Positions 35,898 through 45,600 of a stretch of 64,000 nt of DNA are shown here, piece by piece. Both the position numbers and the translations under genes were made by a program. How positions within the stretch are numbered: the stretch's first letter is position 1; each line of letters begins with the position of its first letter. Below the pieces are notes generated by a model, which did not search any database, was not told where the DNA came from, and worked only from the letters and a program-made list of their open reading frames with translations. Origin of the DNA: Aplectana chamaeleonis. Lineage: Eukaryota > Nematoda > Chromadorea > Rhabditida > Cosmocercidae. The stretch is from assembly GCA_029168955.1 (NCBI GenBank), contig JAPDOI010000718.1:124001-188000 (forward strand). The letters are read 5' to 3'.

Positions 35898-35901
35898 TTA
35901 A

Positions 35902-36195
35902 AGCTATCGAATTTTGTCAAATGAAGTGAGTTTCAAAGATTCCGTGGGGTAGCAACTTTGACTCAGGTCTGATCAGAAGATATGTGACACACAAAGTTCA
36001 AGCCTCATAAAAATCACAGTTTTGCAGTGCAGTTCCACTTCTTAAAGGCATCGCACGCGATGGAAACTAAATTCCAGTTTGTGCGAGCAGTCGGACTAGT
36101 AGGACAAGGTCACTCAGAAAGTTTGGAGTTTCAAAATCGTCTTTTAATGATTTTTTTAAAGATTAAAAACGGCTTCCTAGGTTTGGGGCCCGGCC
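35902..36195. other. unassigned DNA
   Basis: No gene or complete repeat. TTAAAGGCATCGCACGCG at 36043-36060 looks like a lone MITE-type end. Confidence 0.4.
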
Positions 36196-36198
36196 TTA

Positions 36199-36452
36199 GG
36201 CGCTATTCATACTACTCTACGCCAGCGCGGAACGCGCGTCACGCTCCGCCCGCTCCGCCATGGCGTCGCCGCTGCAGTATTCATACTGCTACCGGAAACG
36301 CCGTGGCGCTTTCATCCACTGATATTATTTATCGATCGTCTCATTCATTCCAGCTTCACCGCTCCGCCATGGCGTCGCCGCTAGAGTATTCATAGTCTCA
36401 GCAAGCGCGGCACGCGCGTGCCGAGCTGGCGTTGAGTAGTATGAATAGCGCC
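36199..36452. mobile_element. 254-bp GC-rich MITE
   Basis: The ends are GGCGCTATTCATACTACTC and its exact inverse, with matching arms continuing for about 40 bp (ACGCCAGC, ACGCGCGT). The flanks TTA (36196-36198) and CTA (36453-36455) suggest a 3-bp target site. Inside is a 23-bp direct repeat starting CGCTCCGCCATGGCG at 36251 and 36360. Confidence 0.8.
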
Positions 36453-36455
36453 CTA

Positions 36456-38146
36456 GGGTCGATCCGTTGATACAAGGAACAAAACTTCGTGGTCGCTGCC
36501 GGCGGGCGTGACGCGTCGTAGGGCGCAAAGCACAAGCCAGTCGATTCCCCATTCGGCATCGATCGGAAGCAGCTGATATCAAAGGACGCAACAGTTTGGT
36601 AACTCTTTTTGGTTCTGTTTCAGACGGTGTTTATCTAGGCGTCTTAGGTGAATCGCTTCCAACGCTGCGCCAAGGAATGATTCGTAAAACTGTTCCTTGC
36701 GTTCTCCGCGCAATTATCCTAAGTTGATGCCGGCGCGAACTTCAAATGATGTTTTCAAGTTCCTTAAAATGGGTTTTTCTTGGAAAGTTGACGTTTTTGA
36801 GGGGTACTTTTGCAACATTCGGTCACTATAGTGTACGATGCCTTTTATGCCTACAACCCCTTCCGGAAGCCAAAACCATGAATCTCATTGGCCAGCGCTA
36901 GCAGTGCAACTGTTGTTTTTTATCTTTTCACAGTGAGAAGTTAGTGACCGAATTGAATTTTTAGGGTTTGCAGAAGGTCATTTATCGATTGGATCAACTT
37001 CTACAGTTTTTTTTTGATTTTGCAGCAAAAAAGTCAATAAATTTGACAAAATTCTACGTTATTGTTTTCTATTTTTAGAGAATTTCTAAAAACTCACACC
37101 TGTCAAGTTTGACTTCTGATTTTCTTCGGTAAAGGGAAATACCATCGCAATGCTGGCGAGTGCCGATGAGATCCAGAGATTTTATTCCAGAAGAAGTTGA
37201 CCTTTTTGAAAGTCCAATGGCCAAATCCGACCAAAAGATGTAGCCGCTTCTCACCCAACCCGGTGCTCTATTGTATGGCAGGGGCAGGCCCATTGTTCTC
37301 TCGAGTTTCTCGCGATTACGCAATGCGTACACCTAAAGCGGCCGCGACAGCCGTAAACGAACCGCAGCGGATTATCCGCTATTTAACGATCACCACCATC
37401 CGACACATTAATCATAACACTGAAATTCGAGATGGCCACCCACGGAAGGATCGGGTTGATTGTATGAAGAAGAAAATCTGGCAGGGATTCCTCAGGGGGG
37501 GGGGGGCGAAAATCGGTGTGGAACAGGTAACGATTTTTGAAATCTAGGTTAAGGACAGCGAAATTTCTAAAAAACATTTGGTTGAAAGGGTGTATAAAGG
37601 GATGTTCGGTAACGGTTATCATAACAATCGGGTGCATACCAGGAATGAGTGTAGTAAAATTATTGAATTTCCGAAATCAAAAAATCATTGAAATAATCGA
37701 AAATTAAGATCCGGAAATCCTTGGAAGCTGTTGACGGCTCATTTCCATATTCGAAAACTAGCGCCGAGTGGCCGTCTCCTCCGAGAGTGTACATGGATGG
37801 AGAAGATTATTTGTGAATATTGGCAATCTGCGACTTTTTGTCTCTACTCAAACTCATCCACTTTCCTCGTCGTTTTCGATATTTTCTTGGTGATTTTTGT
37901 ATTTTACTGGATTGGTAGCTCATTAAGAAGTAGAAATTGTCACATAGTGATCAAAGATCTCTCATATGAGGTCCTGAAAGGGGCCTATCAGAAGCCATTC
38001 TTGCAAAAGTGTTAGGAATCACAATACAAGCCGTATAAAATTTTTTTGAAGGCTAAAACTAGTCATCTATTGAGATAGGAATCTTAAGAAAGACTTCATG
38101 AGATGAGATCAATACTGTATGCTATCATACCACGCACATTAAACAA
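36456..38146. other. unassigned DNA
   Basis: Includes a G-run of about 13 at 37496-37507 and open frames up to 116 codons without known domains. No splice-consistent gene was found. Confidence 0.35.
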
Positions 38147-38148
38147 TA

Positions 38149-39744
38149 CAGTGCGTTCAGAAAGTATAGGGACACCCCCGAAAATCAAGGTTTTAAAAAT
38201 CATGTTTTATTTGGCTATCAATACTGTTCATAAATGAATTCAACAAGGTGAAAAATTTCTATTTGTTCATTTCTATAACAGCTGAGCGATTTTACAAGAA
38301 TTTATTTCAAATTTCAGATTTTTTCGCCGTTCAGAAAGTATAGGGACACAACACAAAAACAAAAAATATTGAAAAAAGAAAGAATTAAACATACAATCTA
38401 AAATGAAATATCTGCACCACCATTAGCAATGATCTCAAAAATTCTCTTTGGCATAGAATTGATCAAATTGGCGATGACGTTTTCATCCAGATTGGTCCAC
38501 GCTTCGAGGATAGCGACCTTCAGCTCATCTACCGTTTTGTACTGCTTATTGTTGGCATAAACCTGGCGCACAGGTATGCCCCAGATATTCTCTATCGGGT
38601 ATCAATCTTGACTATACGCGGGCCATTCCAACAAACGGATTCGATGACGTAGAAACCAGGTTTTTGTGGACCTGGACACATGTACCGCTGCGTTGTCTTG
38701 CTTGAAAGTGAAACGCTGACGTCGTGTTCCGGACAAAAATGACAGTAGATGTGTGCGAACAATTTCTTGATATTCCTCCGAGTTCATGCGACAAGAAGTG
38801 AAGGCCAACTCCAAAACACCTTCGCTACTGAATGCTCCCCAACACATCAGCGAGCCACAGCCAAAATTCCATCTGCTGAAAATCAATGGTTCCTTGCGCA
38901 GATCTCGCCAGTAGGATCCAGCACCATCCGGTCCGTCAAGATTAAATTCCTTCTCGTCGGAAGAGATGACCTAAATATTTTTTGCGTCATTTATCGATTT
39001 TCTTTCCGGATTTTATGAGACTGCCTTACCTTTGCCCAATCAGTTGCCATGTTCCTCTTTGCAAATTCAAGTCGAGCCTCTTTATGGTTTGCAGATAACG
39101 ACGGGGCCTTCTTCATCACTTGTCGGACAATGTTTTTATCGCCATTTATGGTGTTCCAGACTGTCGTTTTCGAAACACTGAGCGATAATTCAGACTTAAT
39201 CTGGTTCAGCGACAGTGTGCTACTGGAGCAGAGCCGAATAATTCTCCGCGAATCTTGATTGCTGATCTTCTTCGGCCGTCCAGTACGTTTTGCAGTACCG
39301 TAGGAATCTGGATCTCGCAGGAACTGGTTGATAAAGTTGACAGATCTTCCGAGCTGGGTAGCGATTGGACGTTGGCTCAACCCGACAACGCTAAGCGCAC
39401 CAATTTGAGCTTGTTCAGGAGCAGTTAGAGCAGTACCACGGGCCATTTCAGGAATAAAGATATCACATGTACTCATCTTGAGTTTATGTGGCGAACTTGC
39501 AACCGGAAATTTTGTTCGGATTAAAAAATCTGAATTTTAGAAGGGTGTCGCTATACTTTCTGAACGGCGAAAAATTCTAAAAGTTTAGATAAAATCTTAC
39601 AAATATCACAATTGTTATATAAATAATTAAACATAGGTTTTCCATGATGCTGAATTCATTGATGATCACTATTGATCACCAAACACAAAGTTTTATTGGA
39701 AACCTCGATTTTCGGGGGTGCCCCTATACTTTCTGAACGCACTG
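38149..39744 (-). mobile_element. Tc1-like transposon, nearly intact, IR/DR ends
   Basis: The outer ends begin CAGTGCGTTCAGAAAGTATA, flanked by TA (38147-38148, 39745-39746). A second copy of CGTTCAGAAAGTATAGGG lies inside each end (about 38331 and 39565, inverted), so each terminal repeat of about 200 bp holds two direct repeats: the IR/DR architecture known from some Tc1-like elements such as Tc3 and Sleeping Beauty. 1596 bp in all, with one transposase gene on the minus strand. Confidence 0.93.
38398..39476 (-). CDS. Tc1-like DD34E transposase, one in-frame stop
   Basis: Exon 1 (39030-39476, 149 codons) encodes the paired-like N-terminus: an HTH with RPIATQLGRS, then a GRPKK hook. A 59-bp GT-AG intron (38971-39029) falls between DWAK and VI in phase 0, just before the first catalytic Asp (SSDEKEFNLDGPDG). 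Exon 2 (38398-38970) has the second Asp in FKQDNAAVH and, exactly 34 residues later, the catalytic Glu in YPIENIWG. A single TGA at 38602-38604 interrupts the usual DLNP motif three residues before that Glu. Total about 340 codons, the family norm. The transposase would cut and paste the element; as read it is truncated unless the stop is polymorphic or a read error. Confidence 0.9.
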
Positions 39745-39746
39745 TA

Positions 39747-40055
39747 TTCTGAAGCTCAACGCACAAGACATTATAGGAAATCTGAAGGAATATTATGAAA
39801 CACCGGTCATATTGTGGGTTCATTTTTTTTGGAGAGTTCTTATAGATGTTTCTCAGGTATCATTCAATACTCCAATTGTTGACACACTGACTCTGGAGCC
39901 TTTGCACGTCGTCCCATCGAATGGCTTCCGATGGAAACAAGGCATCAGGAGACCAGGCTAGTGTGGATGTCGGAGCATCTTCACCTCACTCCACCTCAAT
40001 GGAAAAGAGTAGTTTTTCCGGCTGAATCTGCGCCTCGTTCGTGGTCTACACTGTA
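39747..40055. other. host DNA between two Tc1-like elements
   Basis: About 300 bp without a repeat end. On the minus strand, the frame that enters the second Tc1 element at 44727 continues here after removal of the transposon, and stops at 39996-39998. Confidence 0.4.
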
Positions 40056-40400
40056 CAGTGCGGTGCAGAAGTATAGGTCCACCCTAATGTTCTCATTCAA
40101 GAGACCAAGCCTTAGATTTCGAAATACGAGAATAGCACCAATGGATTCAGGAGTGCTGAAAACACTTGTAGACAATGTTCCTGAACAATCAATTCATTGG
40201 TTAAGAGGTACTGCTTGTTTTGGGAAAAAGTGCCCATCTTAAGCGGTGCAAAAGTATAGGTCCACCTGTGAAAATAATTATTTATCCAAACTTCAACAGC
40301 AAATAAAACACACCTAATAGTCAATGGGACCTCCTTTATTTACACAAACATCAAAAATCCTATTAGGCATACTTTTAATTAGATTATCGATCACTATTTG

Positions 40401-40646
40401 TGTTGACACGATAGCTCAATGTGGTAGAATGAAGTTGAAATATATGTTTATTTTCCTCAATAAAAGGGTCCTCGGATTGAAAGGGGGAAAACAGACGACG
40501 TGTGGGGTCGGAGCAGCAGTCGGAGATTGGTGCGGGAGTGCCAATCGGGCCCAAAATTGATCGTTGATAGTACTGTATCGCATACGGGCGGCCATTGAAG
40601 AAGGCGCGAACGACGAACGTTTGAAATGTCGTGAACTGTCGCGACA
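40401..40646 (-). repeat. 3' LTR
   Basis: 246 bp, bounded by TG and CA in the plus-strand reading, with only a handful of differences from the copy at 43207-43453 by eye. It is the downstream LTR in element orientation. Confidence 0.92.
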
Positions 40647-41348
40647 CTCGGGCGGCTGGCAGACGTTGACATGAAAGCACCATTGACGATGATGAGAGGC
40701 ATTCAACCGAGGAGGTATTTGTTAGCTAAGCAAAATAAACAAAAAGGTAATCCTAAAGGGGCAGCTCAGATAAAACCGAATTAACAAATAACAACATAAA
40801 TCAACAAATACGAACAATACACACAATTTTTCAAATGTCTTCGAGGAGGCTGGCAGGAACAACCGCGGTATGATTTGGCGAGAAATCGGATCATGTGATT
40901 CAGTCGAACAGGTCCTCACAGATGCAAACGTGGCAATTTCCTACTCAGTGCTTTTTGCGCACCTTGTGATTTGGTGCCTTATCCTCAAAGGGGAGATTTT
41001 CATCAAGGTAAGGCCTCAAAAGGAAGCTCATGGAGCAAAACTGAGGCGAAATTGCGAGTAAGCGACGTGGTCTCCCACCACGATTCTAGGCGTGAGTAGT
41101 GTCCGATGATTCGTTAGGCGTGATCAAGTTGCGTCCATGAAACTGGGCTAGGCGTAGCAGTAAAGTCGGCCAGATCTCCTCGAAACTTCTGTGCTCTTTC
41201 TGAAAGCAAGTTTTGCTTTGAATGTGAGGCGTACTTGTAAGGCGTAACGAGAAACTGGAAGTAAGTTCATGTTACTTCGGAAATCAACAAGAACCAAACA
41301 GAAACTATTAGGAACACCTTTGTAAGTAATCTATCACCCCATACTAAT

Positions 41349-42590
41349 TCAGTTATCGTCCTCGTCATGTCGAGCCCTTTTTCGAGCTTGATAAGAGGCG
41401 TAGGAATCCTCTGAGCGTTCTCTTATGGCAACATAAAACTCTTCTAGCGGATCCTTGATGTCGTTATCGATGACTTCACCTTCACTGCAAAGCGCCTGAT
41501 GGTGGGAGTATGAGTGACAGTACAAACACCAGCTTCGTCGTTTACACTCGCCAGCTTCGTGGCGACTAAGGCATTTGATGCAGCGACCTCCTTTAGCAAG
41601 GTAGTTTGCCCGCACAGAGAGTTTGCGAGTTTTCCTACATAGAGCCGTATAGTGCAGCCTACTGCCGCAGAAGATGCAGCCCTTGTAGTTAGGTGGGGGG
41701 CTTGGCGACACAGCTGCTTCCCTGGATCGTGATCCAGCCTGGGGGGGCCGCGACGGTGAGCGGCGGCGCGAGCTGTGACGTGAGCGAGACGGCGAGGGAC
41801 GAGACTTACGCGACGAGGATGGACGAGACTTACGAGCAGTGGAGTGATTGTTGTTTCCGTAATATGGCTCCACTTCCAATTTTCGAATTTGTGCAGGCAA
41901 AACATTAGTTACTTCCTCAATAGGAGGCGTAATAGCCAAATCCGTAACTCTAAACTGCCTAGGAGTTCCTGGAATATCATTACGAGGACCACGATGTGAA
42001 TCAGTAGGCACACGTGACATAGTATTAGGTGTAGAAGGAGGTTGAGCGAGACGGGGATTCAAATCCTGGTGACAGACGAAAGCGAGGTTTTCCACAGTAT
42101 TTTGCTTGCCTATACCGGCCCCTGCGATTTCTCTGACCAAGCTTTCTTCAAGAATTTCCAACTTGCTAATACGAGCAGCCATTTTTGACAAAGTTTCGTC
42201 CGCTCTCTCTTCTAAATCATCGCCCTGGGTGTTCTCCCAATGAGAATCGATCTCAGATTCTAGAGAAGGCGAATCTGGCACCTGCGCGCTCTTGGCCAAG
42301 TTGAGTGCGACATCGAACTTATTCTTAGCGTTACCTAAGAGTCTCTCAATGTTGGCTTTCGATTCTGCGATCTCTGCCCTCTTTTCGACTTTTAATTTGA
42401 GGCGCTCGTTAGGTGGCAGATGCTGCGAATGGTCGTCATCAAGGAACAAATGAGGATCTAACTCTTCAATAGCGTGTTTGAGAGTATTCAGAGAGCGAGT
42501 GATTTGAGCCTTACAGCTGCGTATGGTAGCCATTTTGGATTGATACTCCGACAGGAGGTGGTACTGTCCAACCCAAAGTGAAAAGTCCAA
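41349..42590 (-). CDS. gag-like polyprotein of the LTR element
   Basis: 413 codons if read from the first Met; the second Met at codon 20 (MATIRSCKAQ) is the more likely start by resemblance to Pao-type gags. The N-terminal half is helical, charged and coiled-coil-like (residues ~20-170). An Arg/Ser-rich basic stretch (~residues 250-300) precedes three CCHC zinc knuckles: CIFCGSRLHYTALC, CIKCLSRHEAGEC and CLYCHSYSHHQALC. That triple pattern is typical of BEL/Pao gags. It would package element RNA. The frame is intact, unlike the missing pol, which fits a non-autonomous element mobilised in trans. Confidence 0.85.
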   Translation of the reverse strand: MDFSLWVGQYHLLSEYQSKMATIRSCKAQITRSLNTLKHAIEELDPHLFLDDDHSQHLPPNERLKLKVEKRAEIAESKANIERLLGNAKNKFDVALNLAKSAQVPDSPSLESEIDSHWENTQGDDLEERADETLSKMAARISKLEILEESLVREIAGAGIGKQNTVENLAFVCHQDLNPRLAQPPSTPNTMSRVPTDSHRGPRNDIPGTPRQFRVTDLAITPPIEEVTNVLPAQIRKLEVEPYYGNNNHSTARKSRPSSSRKSRPSPSRSRHSSRRRSPSRPPQAGSRSREAAVSPSPPPNYKGCIFCGSRLHYTALCRKTRKLSVRANYLAKGGRCIKCLSRHEAGECKRRSWCLYCHSYSHHQALCSEGEVIDNDIKDPLEEFYVAIRERSEDSYASYQARKRARHDEDDN

Positions 42591-42798
42591 CCCAAGCTTC
42601 TAAAATCAATTAGAACGAAGCATGCATAACTAACCATTCTTTTTCTTTACACGACTAGAGCTGAAGTGAGGAAATAGTGACGAAATGGACTATTCAAGTG
42701 ATTTTTTTTATTTACATAGAAGAGGAGAGTGTCGCGAACCCTTTCCGTAATATTACCGGTTTCAATCAGACGCCTTCATCGAACAAGTTAGCGTCTCG

Positions 42799-43068
42799 CT
42801 ACAACTGGCGTGCCCGTTGCTGAGAGTCTACGACTCCGGGCCATCCCGGCTGCATCCCTGGCCCCGAGCCATCCCGGCCGTCGGACCTCAGCCCACGAGC
42901 GACGCCCATGTATTGATCAACACGAACTGACCGAAACCGTTCAACACCTAGTTCTCGCTGCCCATGGAGGCACGTTTTACCCAATAGCCAGCCCCTGCCA
43001 CCAGCCGGCCGACAGATCAAACACACCACAGCGAGAACTAGGGTTGATAGTATAAGGGATGACGACAC
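42799..43068 (-). CDS. small leader ORF inside the LTR element, function unknown
   Basis: 89 codons between the primer-binding site and gag. The N-terminus MSSSLILSTLVLAVVCLICR is hydrophobic and signal-peptide-like; the rest is Gly/Arg-rich. It overlaps the 14-bp inverted repeat of the leader. It may be a chance frame, a short leader peptide or a remnant; I do not recognise it. Confidence 0.3.
   Translation of the reverse strand: MSSSLILSTLVLAVVCLICRPAGGRGWLLGKTCLHGQRELGVERFRSVRVDQYMGVARGLRSDGRDGSGPGMQPGWPGVVDSQQRARQL
42947..43042 (-). promoter_or_regulatory. leader inverted repeat
   Basis: CCTAGTTCTCGCTG (42947-42960) and CAGCGAGAACTAGG (43029-43042) are exact inverse copies separated by 68 nt. 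In the transcript they form a 14-bp stem in the 5' leader, where packaging or dimer signals of LTR elements often lie. The role is inference. Confidence 0.5.
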
Positions 43069-43194
43069 TATTCAATAGCGTTACAAGGCAATGGTAATAG
43101 TGAATGAACTATTAGCAAATAAGTGAATTTTAGGAAAATAGTGAGTTAGCGGAAATCAGAAGAATCAGGCACTGGGCGGCGATCGACCTATTGT

Positions 43195-43206
43195 GCCGAT
43201 GCACCA
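43195..43206 (-). other. primer-binding site, probably tRNA-Gly
   Basis: The 12 nt directly after the 5' LTR on the minus strand read TGGTGCATCGGC. This complements the 3' CCA end of tRNA-Gly(GCC) as I remember it from invertebrates; identity ends after 12 nt. Confidence 0.65.
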
Positions 43207-43453
43207 TGTTGACACGATAGCTCAATGTGGTAGAACGAAGTTGAAATATATGTTTATTTCCCTCAATAAAAGGGTCCTCGGATTGAAAGGGGGGAAAATA
43301 GACGACGTGTGGGGTCGGAGCAGCAGTCGGAGGTTGGTGCGGGAGTGCCCATCGGGCCCAAGATTGATCGTTGATAGTACTGTATCGCATACGGGCGGCC
43401 ATTGAAGAAGGCGCGAACGACGAACGTTTGAAATGTCGTGAACTGTCGCGACA
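43207..43453 (-). repeat. 5' LTR
   Basis: 247 bp, upstream LTR in element orientation, followed on the minus strand by the primer-binding site. It is nearly identical to the 3' LTR, which implies a recent insertion. Confidence 0.92.
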
Positions 43454-44727
43454 ATTTGGTCTATACTCGCTCATGCTTCTAGAATGGCAATCTTCAGATC
43501 AGAAATCGAGGAAAAGGTGGTGCCATTCTTATACACCTTCCGCACAAGAATTCCCCACAAGTTCTCCATTGGATTCAGATCGGGAAAACATGCGGGTCAT
43601 TCCACAACGGTCACGTTGTGCGCCTCTAGCCATGTAAAAGTTTATTGCTATGTGTGGATTGACGCATTGTCATGTTGAAAAACAAGATCTAGTCGTCGAT
43701 ATCCTCTTAGATATGGAAGTAGATGGTCACGAAGCACTTTTTGGGAGTCCAGGCTGTTCATCCTGCACGAAACGAAGCCAAGTGCAACACGTCCGTCACC
43801 ACAGAAAACAGCCTAGACCATCAGACTGCCGCCTCTAAAATTGCGCTTCGAGAATAACCGTTTTTCTCTCCGCAGATCCCTCCAGTAGTGGGTTCTACCA
43901 ATTGGGCCATCCGAATTCCATTTTTTTCTCGTCAGAAAATACGACCTGGAATGCAGAAGTAGTAACTTTTCAAACTTCCCGACCAAGGCTGTTGCAACCT
44001 ACCTCTCTCCATTTTGTGGCCATGTTGATACGAGCAAAACGCAACCTCGCCGACTTGTGAAAGGGTGTTAGGCGGGGTGCAGGTCTCATAACTTTACCGA
44101 TAATGTGCGGACAGCGGTGGAGAGACCAGAGTACCGTCCATTTCGAGACCGGAAGATCCATAGTTCCTCTAATGCCGTTTGAGGACTGCGTGCTGTTCGA
44201 TGCTTCACGAGCAATAGGATCTCCTCGCGCCTCGAAAGCTTTCTCGGTCGACCAGCTTCTTTCTTCTTCTTGTACTGCATCGGATTCTTCAAGTGTCTTT
44301 TGATGCAGTTGTGGTGTCTTCCCAGTTGCGACGCAATCCTTCTGTTGGAGTTACGTGCTAAATGTAGGGCGTCCACTTGAGCTTGCTCAGCAGCAGAAAG
44401 CTTCATCCCCCTCGGCATCACTTGGAGCAATCTTAGAAAATGTCTCTATGTCACTAGGTGACAAACTTATACCTAACCTGAAACGGGAAAATCCGTTGAA
44501 GTAAAAAAGATTGGGGTGGACCTATACTTTTGCACCGCTTAAGCTGAGCACTTTTTCCCAAAAGAAGCAGTATTTCTTAACCAATTACCCGATTGTTCTG
44601 GAACACTGCCTGCAAGGGTTTTCAGCACTGCTGAATCCATTGGTACTGTTCTCGTACTGCGAAGTCTAGGGCTTGGTCTCTTGAATGCGAAAATTAGAGT
44701 GGACCTATACTTTTGCACCGCACTGTA

Positions 44728-45051
44728 TGACAATCCACCACGAATAAACCTCTCAGCGAGCCAGAATGCTCGCAACAGTTTTCCGGGAGCCACATTACTA
44801 CTTTCCAACGTGAATTGCAGAGCTACCACCGGTCTAACGTCACCATGAAGTCGGGCGAGCAACAAATTCCGGTCCTCCACTGTGGATTTTGTAGTGCTAA
44901 AACGTGGAAAAACTGTCCTTCTTTGTGGTTGAGGAATTGAGCTTGACACAAATTTGGATACGGCTTTATTTTCTACGTCCTTCACAATATTCTGACTACA
45001 TTGATTCAAAGAAGCCGCTATGGCGCGGCAGGAAGTACCTAGGTCGTCAGT
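44728..45051 (-). other. open stretch of unknown nature downstream of the secreted-protein gene
   Basis: A minus-strand frame from about 45009 (SSIPQPQRRTVFPRF, then VEDRNLLLARLHGDV) runs into the Tc1 element. With the transposon removed it continues for about 17 codons to a TGA at 39996. It starts only 43 bp past the stop of the 45-kb gene and could be a 3' exon or older repeat. No family is recognised. Confidence 0.25.
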
Positions 45052-45564
45052 TCAGAGGGTCGACGACGGTGGTGAAGTGGTCTGGAGCGAGGAGGCCCTA
45101 ATTTCGTCCAGAGTGTTGCAGTCTGACCTGTTTTCCTCGCGGTCGAGGCGATACAGAGTTCGATTCTCTTGTATTGAATCTACGCTCTTACCATCGGGAT
45201 ACAGCCTGCATATCTGAAAGCTGGTTCCTAGAATCACTGCACACCCAACATACGATACAGAGCATTTAGTGTTGATCATACTCACTCCTTTCCACGGGTT
45301 GAACTTGCACTTAACGCATTTCGGCTCCTCGTAGCACTTCTCCATGCAGTCCAATTCGTTTGTGAGGTTAAATATTCTAATCTGCTCCCCCACGAGCACG
45401 CGCTCAACGTGGAAGAACGTGCAGCTCAGAGTCTGACGCACCTAAATTGATCTCGCTCTAGAGCATTCTGTATATGCACACATGGATTTAGAATACTTGA
45501 AGCATACCTGCGAGAGGTGTAGAGTTATGACAAGAAACATGGCACAAGGTAAAATGAGACTCAT
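45052..45564 (-). CDS. secreted cysteine-rich protein, possible PAN/apple-like domain
   Basis: Three exons: 45508-45564, 45286-45441 and 45052-45213, joined by introns of 66 bp (GTATGC...TTTAG) and 72 bp (GTGAGT...TTTCAG), all phase 0. The protein is 124 residues. Residues 1-19 (MSLILPCAMFLVITLHLSQ) form a signal peptide. The mature part has a C-x3-C-x5-C-x2-C core (DCMEKCYEEPKCVKC), then ICRLYP and a last Cys in RSDC, which resembles PAN/apple domains of nematode secreted proteins; this assignment is tentative. A TTCAG acceptor lies 8 bp before the ATG, suitable for cis or trans splicing. A degenerate copy at 57960-58326 keeps both splice frames, which supports the model. A TTAA MITE sits 36 bp upstream of the ATG. 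Confidence 0.65.
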
Positions 45565-45600
45565 GTTGCGGACCTGAATTGCTGGTTACACAGTCCTTAA

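Larger units (their letters stand above)
40401..43453 (-). mobile_element. BEL/Pao-type LTR retrotransposon lacking pol
   Basis: Two near-identical LTRs (246 and 247 bp, starting TGTTGACACGATAGC and ending TGTCGCGACA) enclose 2560 bp. The 5-bp duplication ATTTG is present at 40396-40400 and 43454-43458. A gag-like frame lies on the minus strand, so the element reads right to left. No protease, reverse transcriptase, RNase H or integrase frame is found in the ~700 bp after gag, and no clear polypurine tract precedes the 3' LTR. It is therefore non-autonomous or internally deleted. Confidence 0.9.
40314..44430 (-). pseudogene. Tc1-like transposase, broken and interrupted
   Basis: The N-terminus starts at 44430 (HTH with NRRIASQLGRHHN, then GRPRKLSR). 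A frameshift lies near 44160-44190. A 57-bp intron (43946-44002, GTAGGT...TTCCAG) precedes VVFSDEKK. An extra A in a run of seven at 43921-43927 shifts frame after the first Asp. TAG interrupts LMV-A, two stops follow the FQHDNASIH motif, and TGA sits in the AILEA-A motif. The last 28 codons lie at 40314-40395, on the far side of the LTR element, ending NKGGPIDY then TAG. The catalytic Glu region reads PDLNPMENLWG. Not functional. Confidence 0.9.
40056..44725 (-). mobile_element. second Tc1-like transposon, split by an LTR retrotransposon
   Basis: The ends begin CAGTGCGGTGCAGAAGTATA and CAGTGCGGTGCAAAAGTATA (inverse), flanked by TA (40054-40055, 44726-44727). Inner direct repeats GCGGTGCAAAAGTATAGG lie at about 40246 and 44530 (inverted), giving an IR/DR plan. 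Removing the LTR element (40401-43453 plus 5-bp duplication) leaves about 1612 bp, close to the 1596 bp of the 38-kb element. The ends differ from that element, so this is another family. Confidence 0.92.
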
